A stretch of 64,000 bases of DNA from Sphingomonas sp. Ant H11 (GCF_000797515.1 NZ_JSBN01000007.1:1-64000); one strand, 5' to 3'. Shown: positions 49,940-59,003, counted from the first letter of the stretch. Translations and numbers: made by a program. Notes: generated by a model from the sequence alone, not told the origin.

Positions 49940-50854
49940 ATGGCAATCGGTTGGAGGGGTGTTTTCCCCGCTGTAACGACGCAGTTGCGCGCGGATCTGT
50001 CAATCGACCTGGCCGACACGCAGCGCGTTGTCGACGACCTGATCCGCGACGGCGTCACCGGTGTGATCGCGCTTGGCACGGTCGGTGAAAACAACTCGCT
50101 CGAATATGATGAGAAGGTCTCGGTGCTCTCGGCGATCGTCGAAGTCGTGGCCGGCCGCGTGCCCGTGCTCACTGGCGTTTCCGAATATGATACGCGCCGC
50201 GCGGTGCGTTATGCGCAGGCGGCGGAGAAGATCGGTGCCGACGGCCTCATGCTGCTGCCGCCGATGGTCTATGTGCCGCAACCACATGAGCTCGTCGCGC
50301 ACTTCAAGGGCGTCGCGAACAACACCGCGCTGCCGATCATGCTCTACAACAACCCGCCGGCCTATCGCACCGTGATCGACAAGGCGGTGCTGACCGAGCT
50401 GGTCGATACGCCCAACATCGTCTGCGTAAAGGAATCGGCGCCCGACACCCGCCGCTTCACCGATTTCCGCAACCATTTCGGCGACCGCTATGTCTTGTTC
50501 GCCGGGCTGGACGACGTCGCCCTGGAAGGGCTCTATCTCGGCGCGCAGGGCTGGGTGTCCGGCCTCACCAACGCGTTCCCGCAGGAATCGGTCGAACTGG
50601 TGCGCGCGTTCGAGCGCGGCGATCACGCCAAGGCGCTCGAAATCTATCGCTGGTTCATGCCGCTGCTGCATCTCGATGCCGAGCATGATCTTGTGCAATC
50701 GATCAAGCTGGCCGAAGAAGTGATGGGGCGCGGGTCGGAACGCGTGCTCCCGCCGCGCTTGCCGCTGATCGGCGAACGCCGCGCAAAGGTGATTGCGATG
50801 GTCGAAAAGGCTGCGGCGACGCGTCCGACGATCGAAGTGGCCAAGGCGGCCTGA
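49940..50854 (+). CDS. DapA-family lyase, probable delta1-pyrroline-4-hydroxy-2-carboxylate deaminase
   Basis: A 304-residue dihydrodipicolinate synthase-like TIM barrel. The Schiff-base lysine is Lys164 (VCVKESAPD), Tyr136 lies in IMLYNNP, and the dicarboxylate loop reads GTVGENNSL. In the hydroxyproline pathway a DapA-family enzyme deaminates the cyclic imine to alpha-ketoglutarate semialdehyde. This role is chosen from the neighbours: a 4-hydroxyproline epimerase 9 bases downstream and a D-amino-acid dehydrogenase divergent. True lysine-pathway DapA is unlikely in this setting. Confidence 0.88.
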   Translation: MAIGWRGVFPAVTTQLRADLSIDLADTQRVVDDLIRDGVTGVIALGTVGENNSLEYDEKVSVLSAIVEVVAGRVPVLTGVSEYDTRRAVRYAQAAEKIGADGLMLLPPMVYVPQPHELVAHFKGVANNTALPIMLYNNPPAYRTVIDKAVLTELVDTPNIVCVKESAPDTRRFTDFRNHFGDRYVLFAGLDDVALEGLYLGAQGWVSGLTNAFPQESVELVRAFERGDHAKALEIYRWFMPLLHLDAEHDLVQSIKLAEEVMGRGSERVLPPRLPLIGERRAKVIAMVEKAAATRPTIEVAKAA

Positions 50855-50863
50855 AGGTAGAGC

Positions 50864-51862
50864 GTGCGCCACACTTTCTTCTGCATAGACGGCCACACCG
50901 CCGGAAACCCGGTTCGTCTGGTGGCGGGTGGCGCGCCGCTCCTGAAAGGCGACAGCATGTCGGCGCGGCGGCAGGATTTCCTGTCGCGGTTCGACTGGAT
51001 CCGCACGGGGCTGTGCTTCGAGCCGCGCGGGCACGACATGATGTCGGGCGGTTTCCTCTATCCGCCGACCACGGCCGATGCCGATATCGGGATCCTGTTC
51101 ATCGAGACATCGGGGTGCTTGCCGATGTGTGGGCATGGCACCATCGGCATGGTCACGTTCGGGCTCGAACATGGGCTGATCCAGCCCGCGACCCCTGGCG
51201 AATTGCGGATCGAGGTGCCGGCCGGGGTGATCGACGTGCGCTACACGACCGACGGCGATAAGGTGACGGCGGTGACCATCACCAACGTCCCTGCCTATGT
51301 CGCGCAGCGCGGCATCGCGGTCGATGTCGAGGGGATCGGCCCACTGACGATCGACGTCGCTTATGGCGGCAATTTCTACGCGATCATCGAGCCGCAGGGG
51401 GCCTATACCGGGCTTGATGCGCTCGGCGCGGCGCGGCTGGTCGAGCTGAGCGGGCGCATTCGCGAAGCGGTGCGCGCGCAATACGAGCCCGTCCATCCGC
51501 TCGACCCGACGATCCGCGGCGTCAGCCACATCTTGTGGGCCGACGCGCCGCTCGCCAACGACGCCGACGGTCGCAACGCGGTCTTCTATGGGGACAAGGC
51601 GATCGATCGATCGCCGTGCGGCACGGGCACCTCGGCGCGGCTGGCACACCTGGCTGCGACAGGGCGGCTGAAGGTGGGGGACCGCTTCGTACACGAAAGC
51701 TATATCGGCAGCCGCTTCATCGGTCGCGTTGAAGCGGATACCATGCTTGGCGATCTGCCGGCGATTATCCCGTCGATCGAAGGATCGGCGATCGCCACCG
51801 GATTTAATACGATCTGGATTGATCGTGCCGATCACTTCTGGGAAGGTTTCCAGGTTAAATGA
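50864..51862 (+). CDS. 4-hydroxyproline 2-epimerase (proline racemase family)
   Basis: A 332-residue cytoplasmic enzyme. Both catalytic cysteines are present: Cys89 in CLPMCGHGTIG and Cys252 in DRSPCGTGTSA, with Asp248 before the second. Two cysteines mark an epimerase/racemase, whereas trans-3-hydroxyproline dehydratases of the family have lost one. It converts trans-4-hydroxy-L-proline to the cis-D form, the substrate of the divergent dehydrogenase. The start is GTG at 50864, and the stop overlaps the start of the GntR gene (ATGA). Epimerase rather than proline racemase is inferred from the pathway context. Confidence 0.9.
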   Translation: MRHTFFCIDGHTAGNPVRLVAGGAPLLKGDSMSARRQDFLSRFDWIRTGLCFEPRGHDMMSGGFLYPPTTADADIGILFIETSGCLPMCGHGTIGMVTFGLEHGLIQPATPGELRIEVPAGVIDVRYTTDGDKVTAVTITNVPAYVAQRGIAVDVEGIGPLTIDVAYGGNFYAIIEPQGAYTGLDALGAARLVELSGRIREAVRAQYEPVHPLDPTIRGVSHILWADAPLANDADGRNAVFYGDKAIDRSPCGTGTSARLAHLAATGRLKVGDRFVHESYIGSRFIGRVEADTMLGDLPAIIPSIEGSAIATGFNTIWIDRADHFWEGFQVK

Positions 51863-52551
51863 GCAAACCCGCCGTTTCTCCGGAGCACGCCCGCATGAGC
51901 ATCGTCGTTCGCACTTTATCGGAACGCGTATTCGAGATCGTCCGCGAGCAAATCGTCACTGGGCAGTTGCCGCACGATTTGCCGATCCGCCAGGATGCGC
52001 TGGCGGCCGAGTTGGGGGTCAGCAAGATCCCGCTGCGCGAGGCGCTGGCGCGGCTCGAGCAGGAAGGGCTGCTGACCAGCCAGGCCAATCGCGGCTATTT
52101 CGTCCAGCCGATGTCGAGCGCCCAAGCCGAGGAAATCTTCGAGCTGCGGCTTGCGGTCGAGCCGGTTGCGGCGGCGCGTGCCGCGCGCGTCGCCACCGAA
52201 GCCGACCGCCGGGCGGCGATCGAAAGCTTCGAGCGGCTCGATCAAGCTGCGGAAGGAAATCTCGCCGAGGTGGCGATCCGCAATCGCGACTTCCACACAG
52301 CCCTCGTCCGCCCGGGGGATCGTATCCTGACCACCCAGGTGGTCGAACGTCTCACGATCCTCGCCGAGCGGTATGTCATCGCGCATCTGGCACCGGCCGG
52401 CCGCGACGAACGCGCACATGTCGAGCATCGCGGGCTGCTTGATGCCTGGCTGGCGCGCGACGAAACCACTATCGAGTCGATGCTGAGCGAGCATATCGCC
52501 GCCACGCTCGACGATCTGCGCATTGAGTTTGCGGCAGCCGCCGCGACCTGA
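51859..52551 (+). CDS. GntR-family regulator with FCD sensor domain, probable regulator of the island
   Basis: A 230-residue regulator. The winged helix spans about residues 15-85 (VFEIVREQIVTGQLPHDLPI, LGVSKIPLREALARLEQEG, GYFVQPMSS). The FCD ligand domain follows, with its Asp/His metal-binding pattern (RNRDFHTALV, RAHVEHRGLL). It overlaps the epimerase gene by four bases. FCD regulators often bind an acid or amino-acid metabolite and recognise short palindromes with a TATAC/GTATA core. The motif at 49896, 37953 and other sites fits this, so I propose it as the regulator, with hydroxyproline or a product as effector. Not proven by sequence. Confidence 0.88.
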   Translation: MSKPAVSPEHARMSIVVRTLSERVFEIVREQIVTGQLPHDLPIRQDALAAELGVSKIPLREALARLEQEGLLTSQANRGYFVQPMSSAQAEEIFELRLAVEPVAAARAARVATEADRRAAIESFERLDQAAEGNLAEVAIRNRDFHTALVRPGDRILTTQVVERLTILAERYVIAHLAPAGRDERAHVEHRGLLDAWLARDETTIESMLSEHIAATLDDLRIEFAAAAAT

Positions 52552-52572
52552 TTCATCATTCCAGGAGAGGTC

Positions 52573-53985
52573 ATGTTCGGACCACGTAAGCCGCTCGACA
52601 GCGTTACGAGTCACCCCAAGAACGCGCGCCTCGCCAAAACGTTAAGTTGGCCGCATCTGATCGCGCTGGGGGTCGGCGCGATCGTTGGCACGGGTATCTA
52701 CACTCTGGTCGGCGTCGGGGCCGAACGCGCCGGCCCGGCGGTGATCCTCGCCTTCGTCATCTGCGGGCTCGTATGCGGATGTGCCGCCTTGGCCTATGCC
52801 GAGCTCGCAACGATGATCCCTGCGGCGGGCAGCGCCTATACGTTCAGTTACGCCGCGCTCGGCGAAGGCATCGCCTGGATCGTCGGCTGGAGCTTGATCC
52901 TCGAATATTCGCTCGCCTGCTCGACCGTGGCGGTGGGCTGGTCGGGCTATCTGGTCGGTTGGATCGAGTCCGCAGGCGTGCATCTGCCGCACGCGCTGCT
53001 GGTCGGGCTGCATGGCGGCGGCATCGTCAATTTGCCAGCGGTCGCGGTGGCACTCGCCGTGATGGGCATGTTGATCGCGGGAACGCGCGAAAGCGCGACG
53101 CTCAACATCATCCTGGTGGTAATCAAGCTAGTGGCGCTCGGCGTCTTCGTCGCCTTTGCCGCGCCCAATTTCCACACCGCCAACTTGCATCCGTTCATGC
53201 CCTATGGCTTCGGCAGCGACGGCAAGCATGGCGTGATGGCGGCGGCGGCGATCGTATTCTTCGCGTTCTACGGCTTCGATGCGGTCGCGACCTCGGCCGA
53301 GGAGACCAAGAACCCCGCGCGCGATCTCAAGATCGGCATCATCGGGTCGATGGTATTGTGCACGATCATCTATATGGCGGTGGCGATCGCTGCGGTCGGT
53401 GCGCTGCCGTTCACCGCGCTCGCCAATTCGCCCGAGCCGCTCGCTTTGGTGCTGCGCAATCTCGGGCAGCCGCTCGCGGCGCATCTCATCGCATTGGCCG
53501 CGATCATCGCGTTGCCCTCGGTTATCTTGGTGATGATGTACGGTCAAAGCCGCGTCTTCTTCGTGATGGCGCGCGATGGCTTGCTGCCGCGTCGCCTCGC
53601 GAAAGTCTCGCAGCGTACCGGCGCGCCGACGCTGATCACCGTGTTGACCGGCGTGACGATCGCGCTGGTCGCGGGGATATTCCGGCTCGACGAGATCGCC
53701 GAACTCGCCAATGCTGGGACCTTGCTCGCCTTTATTTCCGTTGGCGCGTGCCTGATGGTGCTGCGCCGCACCGCGCCCGATGCCAAGCGGTTGTTCCGCG
53801 CACCCGCCCCCTATGTGGTCGGCACGCTGACGATCATCGGCTGCCTGTATCTGATGGTCAGCCTGCCACCGATGACGTTGGTGCGTTTCGCGGGCTGGAA
53901 CGTGATCGGCCTGGTCATCTACTTCGCCTACAGCCGACAGCATAGCGACGTGACGGCGCGCGCGGCATCGGTCGCGGCGCTTTGA
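52573..53985 (+). CDS. APC-superfamily amino-acid permease
   Basis: A 470-residue inner-membrane carrier with about 12 predicted helices. The N-terminal motif reads LIALGVGAIVGTGIYTLVG, followed by GPAVILAFVICGLVCGCAAL and AYAELATMIPAAGSAYTFSY, and later AIVFFAFYGFDAVATSAEET, the consensus of cationic/neutral amino-acid permeases. Twenty-one bases separate it from the regulator, so it belongs to the hydroxyproline operon, and import of hydroxyproline or proline is the likely role. The downstream GH27 gene overlaps its stop. Confidence 0.9.
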   Translation: MFGPRKPLDSVTSHPKNARLAKTLSWPHLIALGVGAIVGTGIYTLVGVGAERAGPAVILAFVICGLVCGCAALAYAELATMIPAAGSAYTFSYAALGEGIAWIVGWSLILEYSLACSTVAVGWSGYLVGWIESAGVHLPHALLVGLHGGGIVNLPAVAVALAVMGMLIAGTRESATLNIILVVIKLVALGVFVAFAAPNFHTANLHPFMPYGFGSDGKHGVMAAAAIVFFAFYGFDAVATSAEETKNPARDLKIGIIGSMVLCTIIYMAVAIAAVGALPFTALANSPEPLALVLRNLGQPLAAHLIALAAIIALPSVILVMMYGQSRVFFVMARDGLLPRRLAKVSQRTGAPTLITVLTGVTIALVAGIFRLDEIAELANAGTLLAFISVGACLMVLRRTAPDAKRLFRAPAPYVVGTLTIIGCLYLMVSLPPMTLVRFAGWNVIGLVIYFAYSRQHSDVTARAASVAAL

Positions 53986-55553
53986 GCGTGCGACCATGGC
54001 GGCACATGGTCGCGGGTGCGGTAGCGTGGCTGGGAATGCTGCTCGCCGGATCGCCAGCCGTCGCGCACCCGCTCAGCTTCACCCCGGCGCAGGGGGCCTA
54101 TGACATCGCGTTCGTGTTCCCCGGCGCACCGGCCAACCCCGGCATCCGCATGCTCGAGCTGCACCGCGCCGCCGACGGGAGCGTGTCGGGCTGGGTGACG
54201 TCGGACTGGTATGGCCGAATGACGATGCAGCAGATCGTCGTGACGCCGACGCTGCTCAGTTTCGACATGCGCAATCTCAACACGCCGGGTGTGCCCATCC
54301 GTCATTGGCGCGCGCGCGTTCGCGGGCAGAGCGTGCTGCTCGACGGTGGCATCTGGGAGTCGACGGTCGCTCTGACCGGGCACCGCGCCACCGCTGCCGA
54401 ACGCACCGCGCTGACGTTCCACGAAACCACGCTGCCGGCGCTCGGTACGCTTGCGCCCGACGGCCTCGCTTTGACCCCGCCAATGGGGTGGAGCAGCTGG
54501 AACAAGTTCGCCGACAAGATCGACGACACCACGATCCGCGCGATCGCCGATGCGATGGTCTCGACCGGATTGCGCGATGCGGGCTACACCTACGTCAATA
54601 TCGACGATGGCTGGCAAGGCGGGCGCGGGCCCGACGGGCAGATCCGGCCCAACGCCAAATTTCCTGACATGAAGGCGCTCGCCGACTATGTTCACGCGCG
54701 CGGGCTGAAGCTTGGCCTCTATTCCTCGCCCGGGCCACGCACCTGCGCCGGCTATGAAGGGAGCTACGGTCATGTCCGGCAGGACGCGAACACCTTCGCA
54801 GGCTGGGGCGTCGACTATCTCAAATACGATCTGTGCTCCGGCGAATATTTCTACGCCGATGCCGACACCGTTCAGCGCAGCTATTACGAAATGGGCGTTG
54901 CGCTCCGCGCGACCGGGCGGCCGATCGTCTATTCCTTGTGCGAATATGGCCGGTTCCACGTCGGCAGTTGGGGCAGGGCGGTGGGCGGTCATCTGTGGCG
55001 CACGACGGGTGACATCACCGACGATTATGCGACGATGGCGCGGATTGGATTCGAGAAGAATGGCGATCCAGGCGACGCCGGTCCGGGCGGGTGGAACGAC
55101 CCCGACATGCTCGAAATCGGCAATGGCGGCATGTCCGAAAGCGCCTATCGCACGCATATGACCCTATGGGCGATGTCGGCCGCCCCACTGATGATGGGCC
55201 ACGATGTCCGTACGACGAGCGAGGCGGCGAAACGCCTGCTTGAAAACCGCGGTGTGATCGCCATCGATCAGGATGTCAGGGGTGTGCAGGGCAAGGCGGT
55301 GCGCAAGGATGGCGGCTCGGAAATCTGGCTCAAGCCGCTGGCAGGTGGGGCATATGCGATTGCATTGTTCAATCGTGCCGATGCGCCCGTTACCCTGACG
55401 CTACGCCCGGCCGATATCGGGTTGGGGTCGTTCACGGCGATGCGCGACGTCTGGACGGGGGTTGCGCTCGACCCGCAGGTCTCGACCTTCACGGTTCCTG
55501 CCAACGATGTGGTACTGCTGCAAGTTCGCGGGGATGCGATGGCAACAAGGTAA
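53982..55553 (+). CDS. Glycoside hydrolase family 27 (alpha-galactosidase / beta-L-arabinopyranosidase)
   Basis: A 523-residue exported enzyme with a signal peptide (MVAGAVAWLGMLLAGSPAVA) and an extra beta-rich N-terminal domain of about 130 residues before the barrel. GH27 motifs: LTPPMGWSSWNKF, YVNIDDGWQ, nucleophile Asp283 in DYLKYDLCS and acid/base Asp375 in WNDPDMLEIG. A TTG at 53982 overlaps the permease stop; GTG 53988 or ATG 54006 are alternatives. In extensins single alpha-galactose residues sit on serine, so an alpha-galactosidase fits the proposed substrate. Beta-L-arabinopyranose, present in arabinogalactan, is the other known GH27 target. Confidence 0.9.
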   Translation: MSVRPWRHMVAGAVAWLGMLLAGSPAVAHPLSFTPAQGAYDIAFVFPGAPANPGIRMLELHRAADGSVSGWVTSDWYGRMTMQQIVVTPTLLSFDMRNLNTPGVPIRHWRARVRGQSVLLDGGIWESTVALTGHRATAAERTALTFHETTLPALGTLAPDGLALTPPMGWSSWNKFADKIDDTTIRAIADAMVSTGLRDAGYTYVNIDDGWQGGRGPDGQIRPNAKFPDMKALADYVHARGLKLGLYSSPGPRTCAGYEGSYGHVRQDANTFAGWGVDYLKYDLCSGEYFYADADTVQRSYYEMGVALRATGRPIVYSLCEYGRFHVGSWGRAVGGHLWRTTGDITDDYATMARIGFEKNGDPGDAGPGGWNDPDMLEIGNGGMSESAYRTHMTLWAMSAAPLMMGHDVRTTSEAAKRLLENRGVIAIDQDVRGVQGKAVRKDGGSEIWLKPLAGGAYAIALFNRADAPVTLTLRPADIGLGSFTAMRDVWTGVALDPQVSTFTVPANDVVLLQVRGDAMATR

Positions 55554-55740
55554 AGTTGGCAAACGGCGTCATCAGGTCGATCACGGGTAAAGTGTGACAC
55601 CGTCCGGTGCGGGTGCTGCCAACAAAACGCACCCATACCTAGCCGTTTCACATCCGCTGGTTGCCCCAACCGCTTTGCCCGGTTGTCCAGGCTGGCGGGT
55701 ATCGAGGCGCAGATCGACTAAAAGCGCCAGCCCGCCTGCG

Positions 55741-55775
55741 AAAAAATGGCGGGAGCGGCCGCGCCGCTCCCGCTA
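55741..55775 (-). terminator. Rho-independent terminator of the fourth TonB receptor
   Basis: GGCGGGAGCGGC and GCCGCTCCCGC pair around CGC. Read on the minus strand, the hairpin is followed by CATTTTTT. It lies 18 bases past the stop of the receptor gene. The 240-base gap to the GH27 gene otherwise shows nothing. Confidence 0.82.
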
Positions 55776-55792
55776 AGGGTCCCGAGGGGGGA

Positions 55793-58700
55793 TTAGAAAG
55801 TACCGCGCAACCCGACCAGAACCTGTCGACCCGGCTTATACTGGGTGAAGGTGTCGTTGCTGAACTGGAAATAGGATTTCAACGTCGCATCGGTGAAGTT
55901 CGCGACGTTTACCGTTAGTTGCGGCAGATTTTTGATGCCGAAGATCTTGTCGAGATCGAATGCCGACGAGAAATCGTACGACGTATAGTCATTGTTGAAC
56001 AACGCCGCAGCCGGAATGCCGTTCTGCGCGGCACCGCTGCTTTGCGAACCACGGCGGGACGTCGTCGAGACGCGCAACATCACGCCATGCTTCTCGTAAT
56101 AGCCGGTGATATTGTAGGTGAAGGGAGCGACGCCATAAGCGATCGCGGCGCCCTTGCTCGTCTGGTCGACGATCGTCGCGTTGGCGTTGAAGCCGAAGCC
56201 GGTCACGCCGATGTGCTTGGTCAGGAAGTCGAGCGGCTGGACCCACTGGAATTCGAGGCCGTTGATCGTCAATTTGTCGGGCACGTTGGTCTGCGACGTA
56301 AGTTGGACCTGCGCCTGGGTCGGGCCGCCGCGCGAATTGAGCGCGATTTGCTGCGTCGGGTTCAGCGTGTCGTAGGTGATGCCATATTGCGCCAGGAAGC
56401 TGAACGGCACCGTCGTGATATTGGTGGTGGTGAAGCCGGTGATCGACTTGCGGAAGGCGTTGACGCTGATCACCCCTTCACGACCGGTATAATATTCGAA
56501 GCCGAGGTCGAGATTGGTCGACAGATAGGGTTTGAGCGCGGGATTGCCGATCGTTGCCTGGTCGGCCGAGGGTGCGCCGAAGTTGACGCCGGGCAGCTGC
56601 GCCGAGGGATCGGGCCGGGTCATGGTGCGCGACCCGGCGACACGGACGACGGCATGCGCGCCAATGTCGTAAGCGAAGGTCGCGGCGGGCAGCCAGTTGC
56701 GATATTCGTTGCGCGTAGTCACGCTCGTCGAGATGTTCGGATACCGGCTGCCATCGGGCAGCGAGGCACCGCCGGCGAGCGTGTTGCGCGGATCCGGCAG
56801 CGACACCGTCCCCGTGATCGTCTGGATCGTGTCGACGAAGCGCAGGCCTGCATTGAAGCGCAGCGTGTTGCCGCCAAGCTCCTGCGATCCGTTCAGCGTG
56901 GCGAAGGCCGACTTGACGACCTCGCGAATATAGCCGCCGCTTGCGCCGGTGTTCGCCCCGCCCGAGGCGGGCTCGTTATCGTGGAACTGCTGATAATTGG
57001 TCGCATTGGCGAATTTCGGGAAGTCGACCGTGACGAAGCCGGCCGGCCCCGGGATCAGATAGCTTGGAAACGCGCTGTTGGGGACGAGCGAGCCGCCATA
57101 GCTGACGGTGCCGGTCTGCCCGGCGGTCGCGCCGGTGCCGTAGCCGGGATAGGTCGGGTAGCCTGCAGGAGCCGCGCCGGGCGAATTGATCCCTGCGCAT
57201 GGCGGCTGGCTGTTGGGCGACCCCACAAAGATGCTGGGATTGTTGCCGCAGACCGCATTCTGCCACGCCTGGCTGTTGTCGAAGCCCTGGATCAGGCGGG
57301 AGACGTCGTCATAATCACCGCCGACCTTGAGGTTCAGCTTGGGGCCGCCCCAGGTCAGATCGGCGCGCGCGCCCTTGGTCTTGTTGATGCGCCGCTCGTC
57401 CTGGATGTTGACGCGGGAGCCGGCGTTCCAGCCGAAGTTCGCCGGATTGTTGAGATCGATGTTCGGCGTGATCACCGGGCCGTTATCGGTGTTGGCGTAG
57501 GTGACCGTCGTGCCCACGCCAAGCGGGGTGGTCGCGCCGACCGTCGGGCTTTCGCGGTGGAAGGTCGAACGCGAGTAATTGCCCTGCGCCGTCAGCTTGA
57601 GCGTGTCCGAGATTTCCCATTCGCCGCCCGGATTGACGCTGAACAGCTTGGTCGTCTCGATATAGGGGCGGAATTCGTCGAAGAACTGGGCGTTGGCAAA
57701 GGTGCCGCCGGTGACCGAGCAGCCTGCGCTGCAATCGGCCTTGTCGAACGTCATGTTGAGCGGAATGATGGCGCTATTGCGCACGATCCACGCCATATCC
57801 TCGCGGATCAGATTGTTATGCTTATAGCCATACAGGCTATCGACATAGAAATGGAGCGTGTCGCTCGGGCGCCATTCCACGCTGACGATCGCGTTGACAC
57901 GGTCGCGCGTTCCGCGCTCGTCGGAAGTCCGCCCCAATCGCGGTAGCAACGCGTTATCGATCTGCTGGATGGTGGCACCGGGATTGTGCGCCAGGAGGAA
58001 GGCCTGGTCGATGACAGTCCCCGCCACCAGACCGCCGCCCGCGCCTGTCGGCACGACCGAGGGAATCGTCCAGTTGCCGCCGCCGGTGCTGTTGCAACCG
58101 GTCGCTGCGCCGCACTGCGCGGCGGTCAGCGCCGGATTGGTATAGCCGATCGTCTCAAAGCCGCGTGTATCGGTGAATGAGCGCTGGCCGGACAAACCGG
58201 CGAGGATGCCGATCGTGTCGTTGTGCCAGCTGCTGATCAGCGAGCCGCGCACGCCGATCCGGTTGGCATCGCCTTGCTGCGACCCTTGCACATTGTACGC
58301 CAGGTAATTTTTGGCGCGGTCGAACGGCCGGGCGGAACGCAGATCGACATTGCCTGCGGCACCGCCTTCGAGCAGATCGGCGGTATAGCTTTTGTTGACC
58401 GTCAGCTTGGTGAAGAGATCGGTTGGGAAAAAGCTGAGGTCGACCGAGCGATCGGTACCCTGAGCGTCGGTCGCACCCGAGGACGCAACCGCGATCGGCG
58501 CGCCGTTCAACGTCACGTTGGTGAAATTGGAACCAAGCCCGCGGATGGCGACATTGGTGCCTTCGCCCGTAATGTCGCGCGTGATCGTCACGCCGGAAAT
58601 GCGATTGAACGATTCGGCGATGTTGGTGTCGGGGAACTTGCCAATGTCCTCGGCGAAGATCGCATCGGTAAAGCCGGTCGACGCACGCTTGGCATTCGTC

Positions 58701-58942
58701 GAGAGCGCCAGGCTGTTGCGATAGCCGGTCACTACGATGTCGTCGGTGGGTGCTGTATCGGGCAAGGTTTCTTGCGGCGAAGCGCTCGATTGCACGGCTG
58801 CAGGCGGGGAAGCCTGCTCGCCAGAGCGTGGCGGAACAGCTGTGGACTGCGCGAACGCGTCCTGGGCGCAAAGGCCTGAAAGAATGGTTGCCCCAAGAAG
58901 CGCGCCCCGTGTCAGGCGTGCGGCACCGGTGAGAAAGCTCAT
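55793..58942 (-). CDS. TonB-dependent receptor, Xanthomonas/Caulobacter sugar-receptor type
   Basis: A 1049-residue intact receptor. The signal peptide MSFLTGAARLTRGALLGAT ends near AFAQ. A Pro/Ser/Ala-rich spacer follows, then DDIVVTGYRNSLALSTNAK. The plug reads DAIFAEDIGKFPDTNIAE, FNRISGVTITRD, NVAIRGLGSNFTNVTLNG, and the TonB-Xanth-Caul barrel ends VLVGLRGTF. It is divergent from the GntR gene at 59165. The intergenic palindrome there and a shared motif upstream of the mannonate dehydratase suggest that this receptor takes up a uronic-acid-containing oligosaccharide (inference). Confidence 0.92.
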   Translation of the reverse strand: MSFLTGAARLTRGALLGATILSGLCAQDAFAQSTAVPPRSGEQASPPAAVQSSASPQETLPDTAPTDDIVVTGYRNSLALSTNAKRASTGFTDAIFAEDIGKFPDTNIAESFNRISGVTITRDITGEGTNVAIRGLGSNFTNVTLNGAPIAVASSGATDAQGTDRSVDLSFFPTDLFTKLTVNKSYTADLLEGGAAGNVDLRSARPFDRAKNYLAYNVQGSQQGDANRIGVRGSLISSWHNDTIGILAGLSGQRSFTDTRGFETIGYTNPALTAAQCGAATGCNSTGGGNWTIPSVVPTGAGGGLVAGTVIDQAFLLAHNPGATIQQIDNALLPRLGRTSDERGTRDRVNAIVSVEWRPSDTLHFYVDSLYGYKHNNLIREDMAWIVRNSAIIPLNMTFDKADCSAGCSVTGGTFANAQFFDEFRPYIETTKLFSVNPGGEWEISDTLKLTAQGNYSRSTFHRESPTVGATTPLGVGTTVTYANTDNGPVITPNIDLNNPANFGWNAGSRVNIQDERRINKTKGARADLTWGGPKLNLKVGGDYDDVSRLIQGFDNSQAWQNAVCGNNPSIFVGSPNSQPPCAGINSPGAAPAGYPTYPGYGTGATAGQTGTVSYGGSLVPNSAFPSYLIPGPAGFVTVDFPKFANATNYQQFHDNEPASGGANTGASGGYIREVVKSAFATLNGSQELGGNTLRFNAGLRFVDTIQTITGTVSLPDPRNTLAGGASLPDGSRYPNISTSVTTRNEYRNWLPAATFAYDIGAHAVVRVAGSRTMTRPDPSAQLPGVNFGAPSADQATIGNPALKPYLSTNLDLGFEYYTGREGVISVNAFRKSITGFTTTNITTVPFSFLAQYGITYDTLNPTQQIALNSRGGPTQAQVQLTSQTNVPDKLTINGLEFQWVQPLDFLTKHIGVTGFGFNANATIVDQTSKGAAIAYGVAPFTYNITGYYEKHGVMLRVSTTSRRGSQSSGAAQNGIPAAALFNNDYTSYDFSSAFDLDKIFGIKNLPQLTVNVANFTDATLKSYFQFSNDTFTQYKPGRQVLVGLRGTF

Positions 58943-58994
58943 GTCAGATCCCCTTCCTAATTATGCACGCGCCACGTTTTCCAGCGCTATGATT

Positions 58995-59003
58995 GCGCTA
59001 CCA
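58995..59003 (-). promoter_or_regulatory. Shared promoter motif (TGGTAGCGC, minus strand)
   Basis: On the minus strand the sequence ATGGTAGCGCAATC occurs about 55 bases before the receptor start. ATGGTAGCGCTATC, differing by one base, occurs before the mannonate dehydratase operon at 59996. Possibly a second regulator's site or part of the promoters. Confidence 0.4.

Noticed and set aside
49940..50854. Lysine-pathway dihydrodipicolinate synthase
   Set aside because: The gene is embedded between hydroxyproline genes with a shared operator; the fold is the same but the context argues for the deaminase.
50864..51862. trans-3-hydroxy-L-proline dehydratase instead of epimerase
   Set aside because: Both catalytic cysteines (89 and 252) are present, whereas the dehydratases lack one.
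19742..55553. Animal collagen as the substrate of the hydroxyproline island
   Set aside because: Collagen would explain hydroxyproline and prolyl peptidases but not beta-L-arabinofuranosidase or GH43; plant glycoproteins fit all parts.
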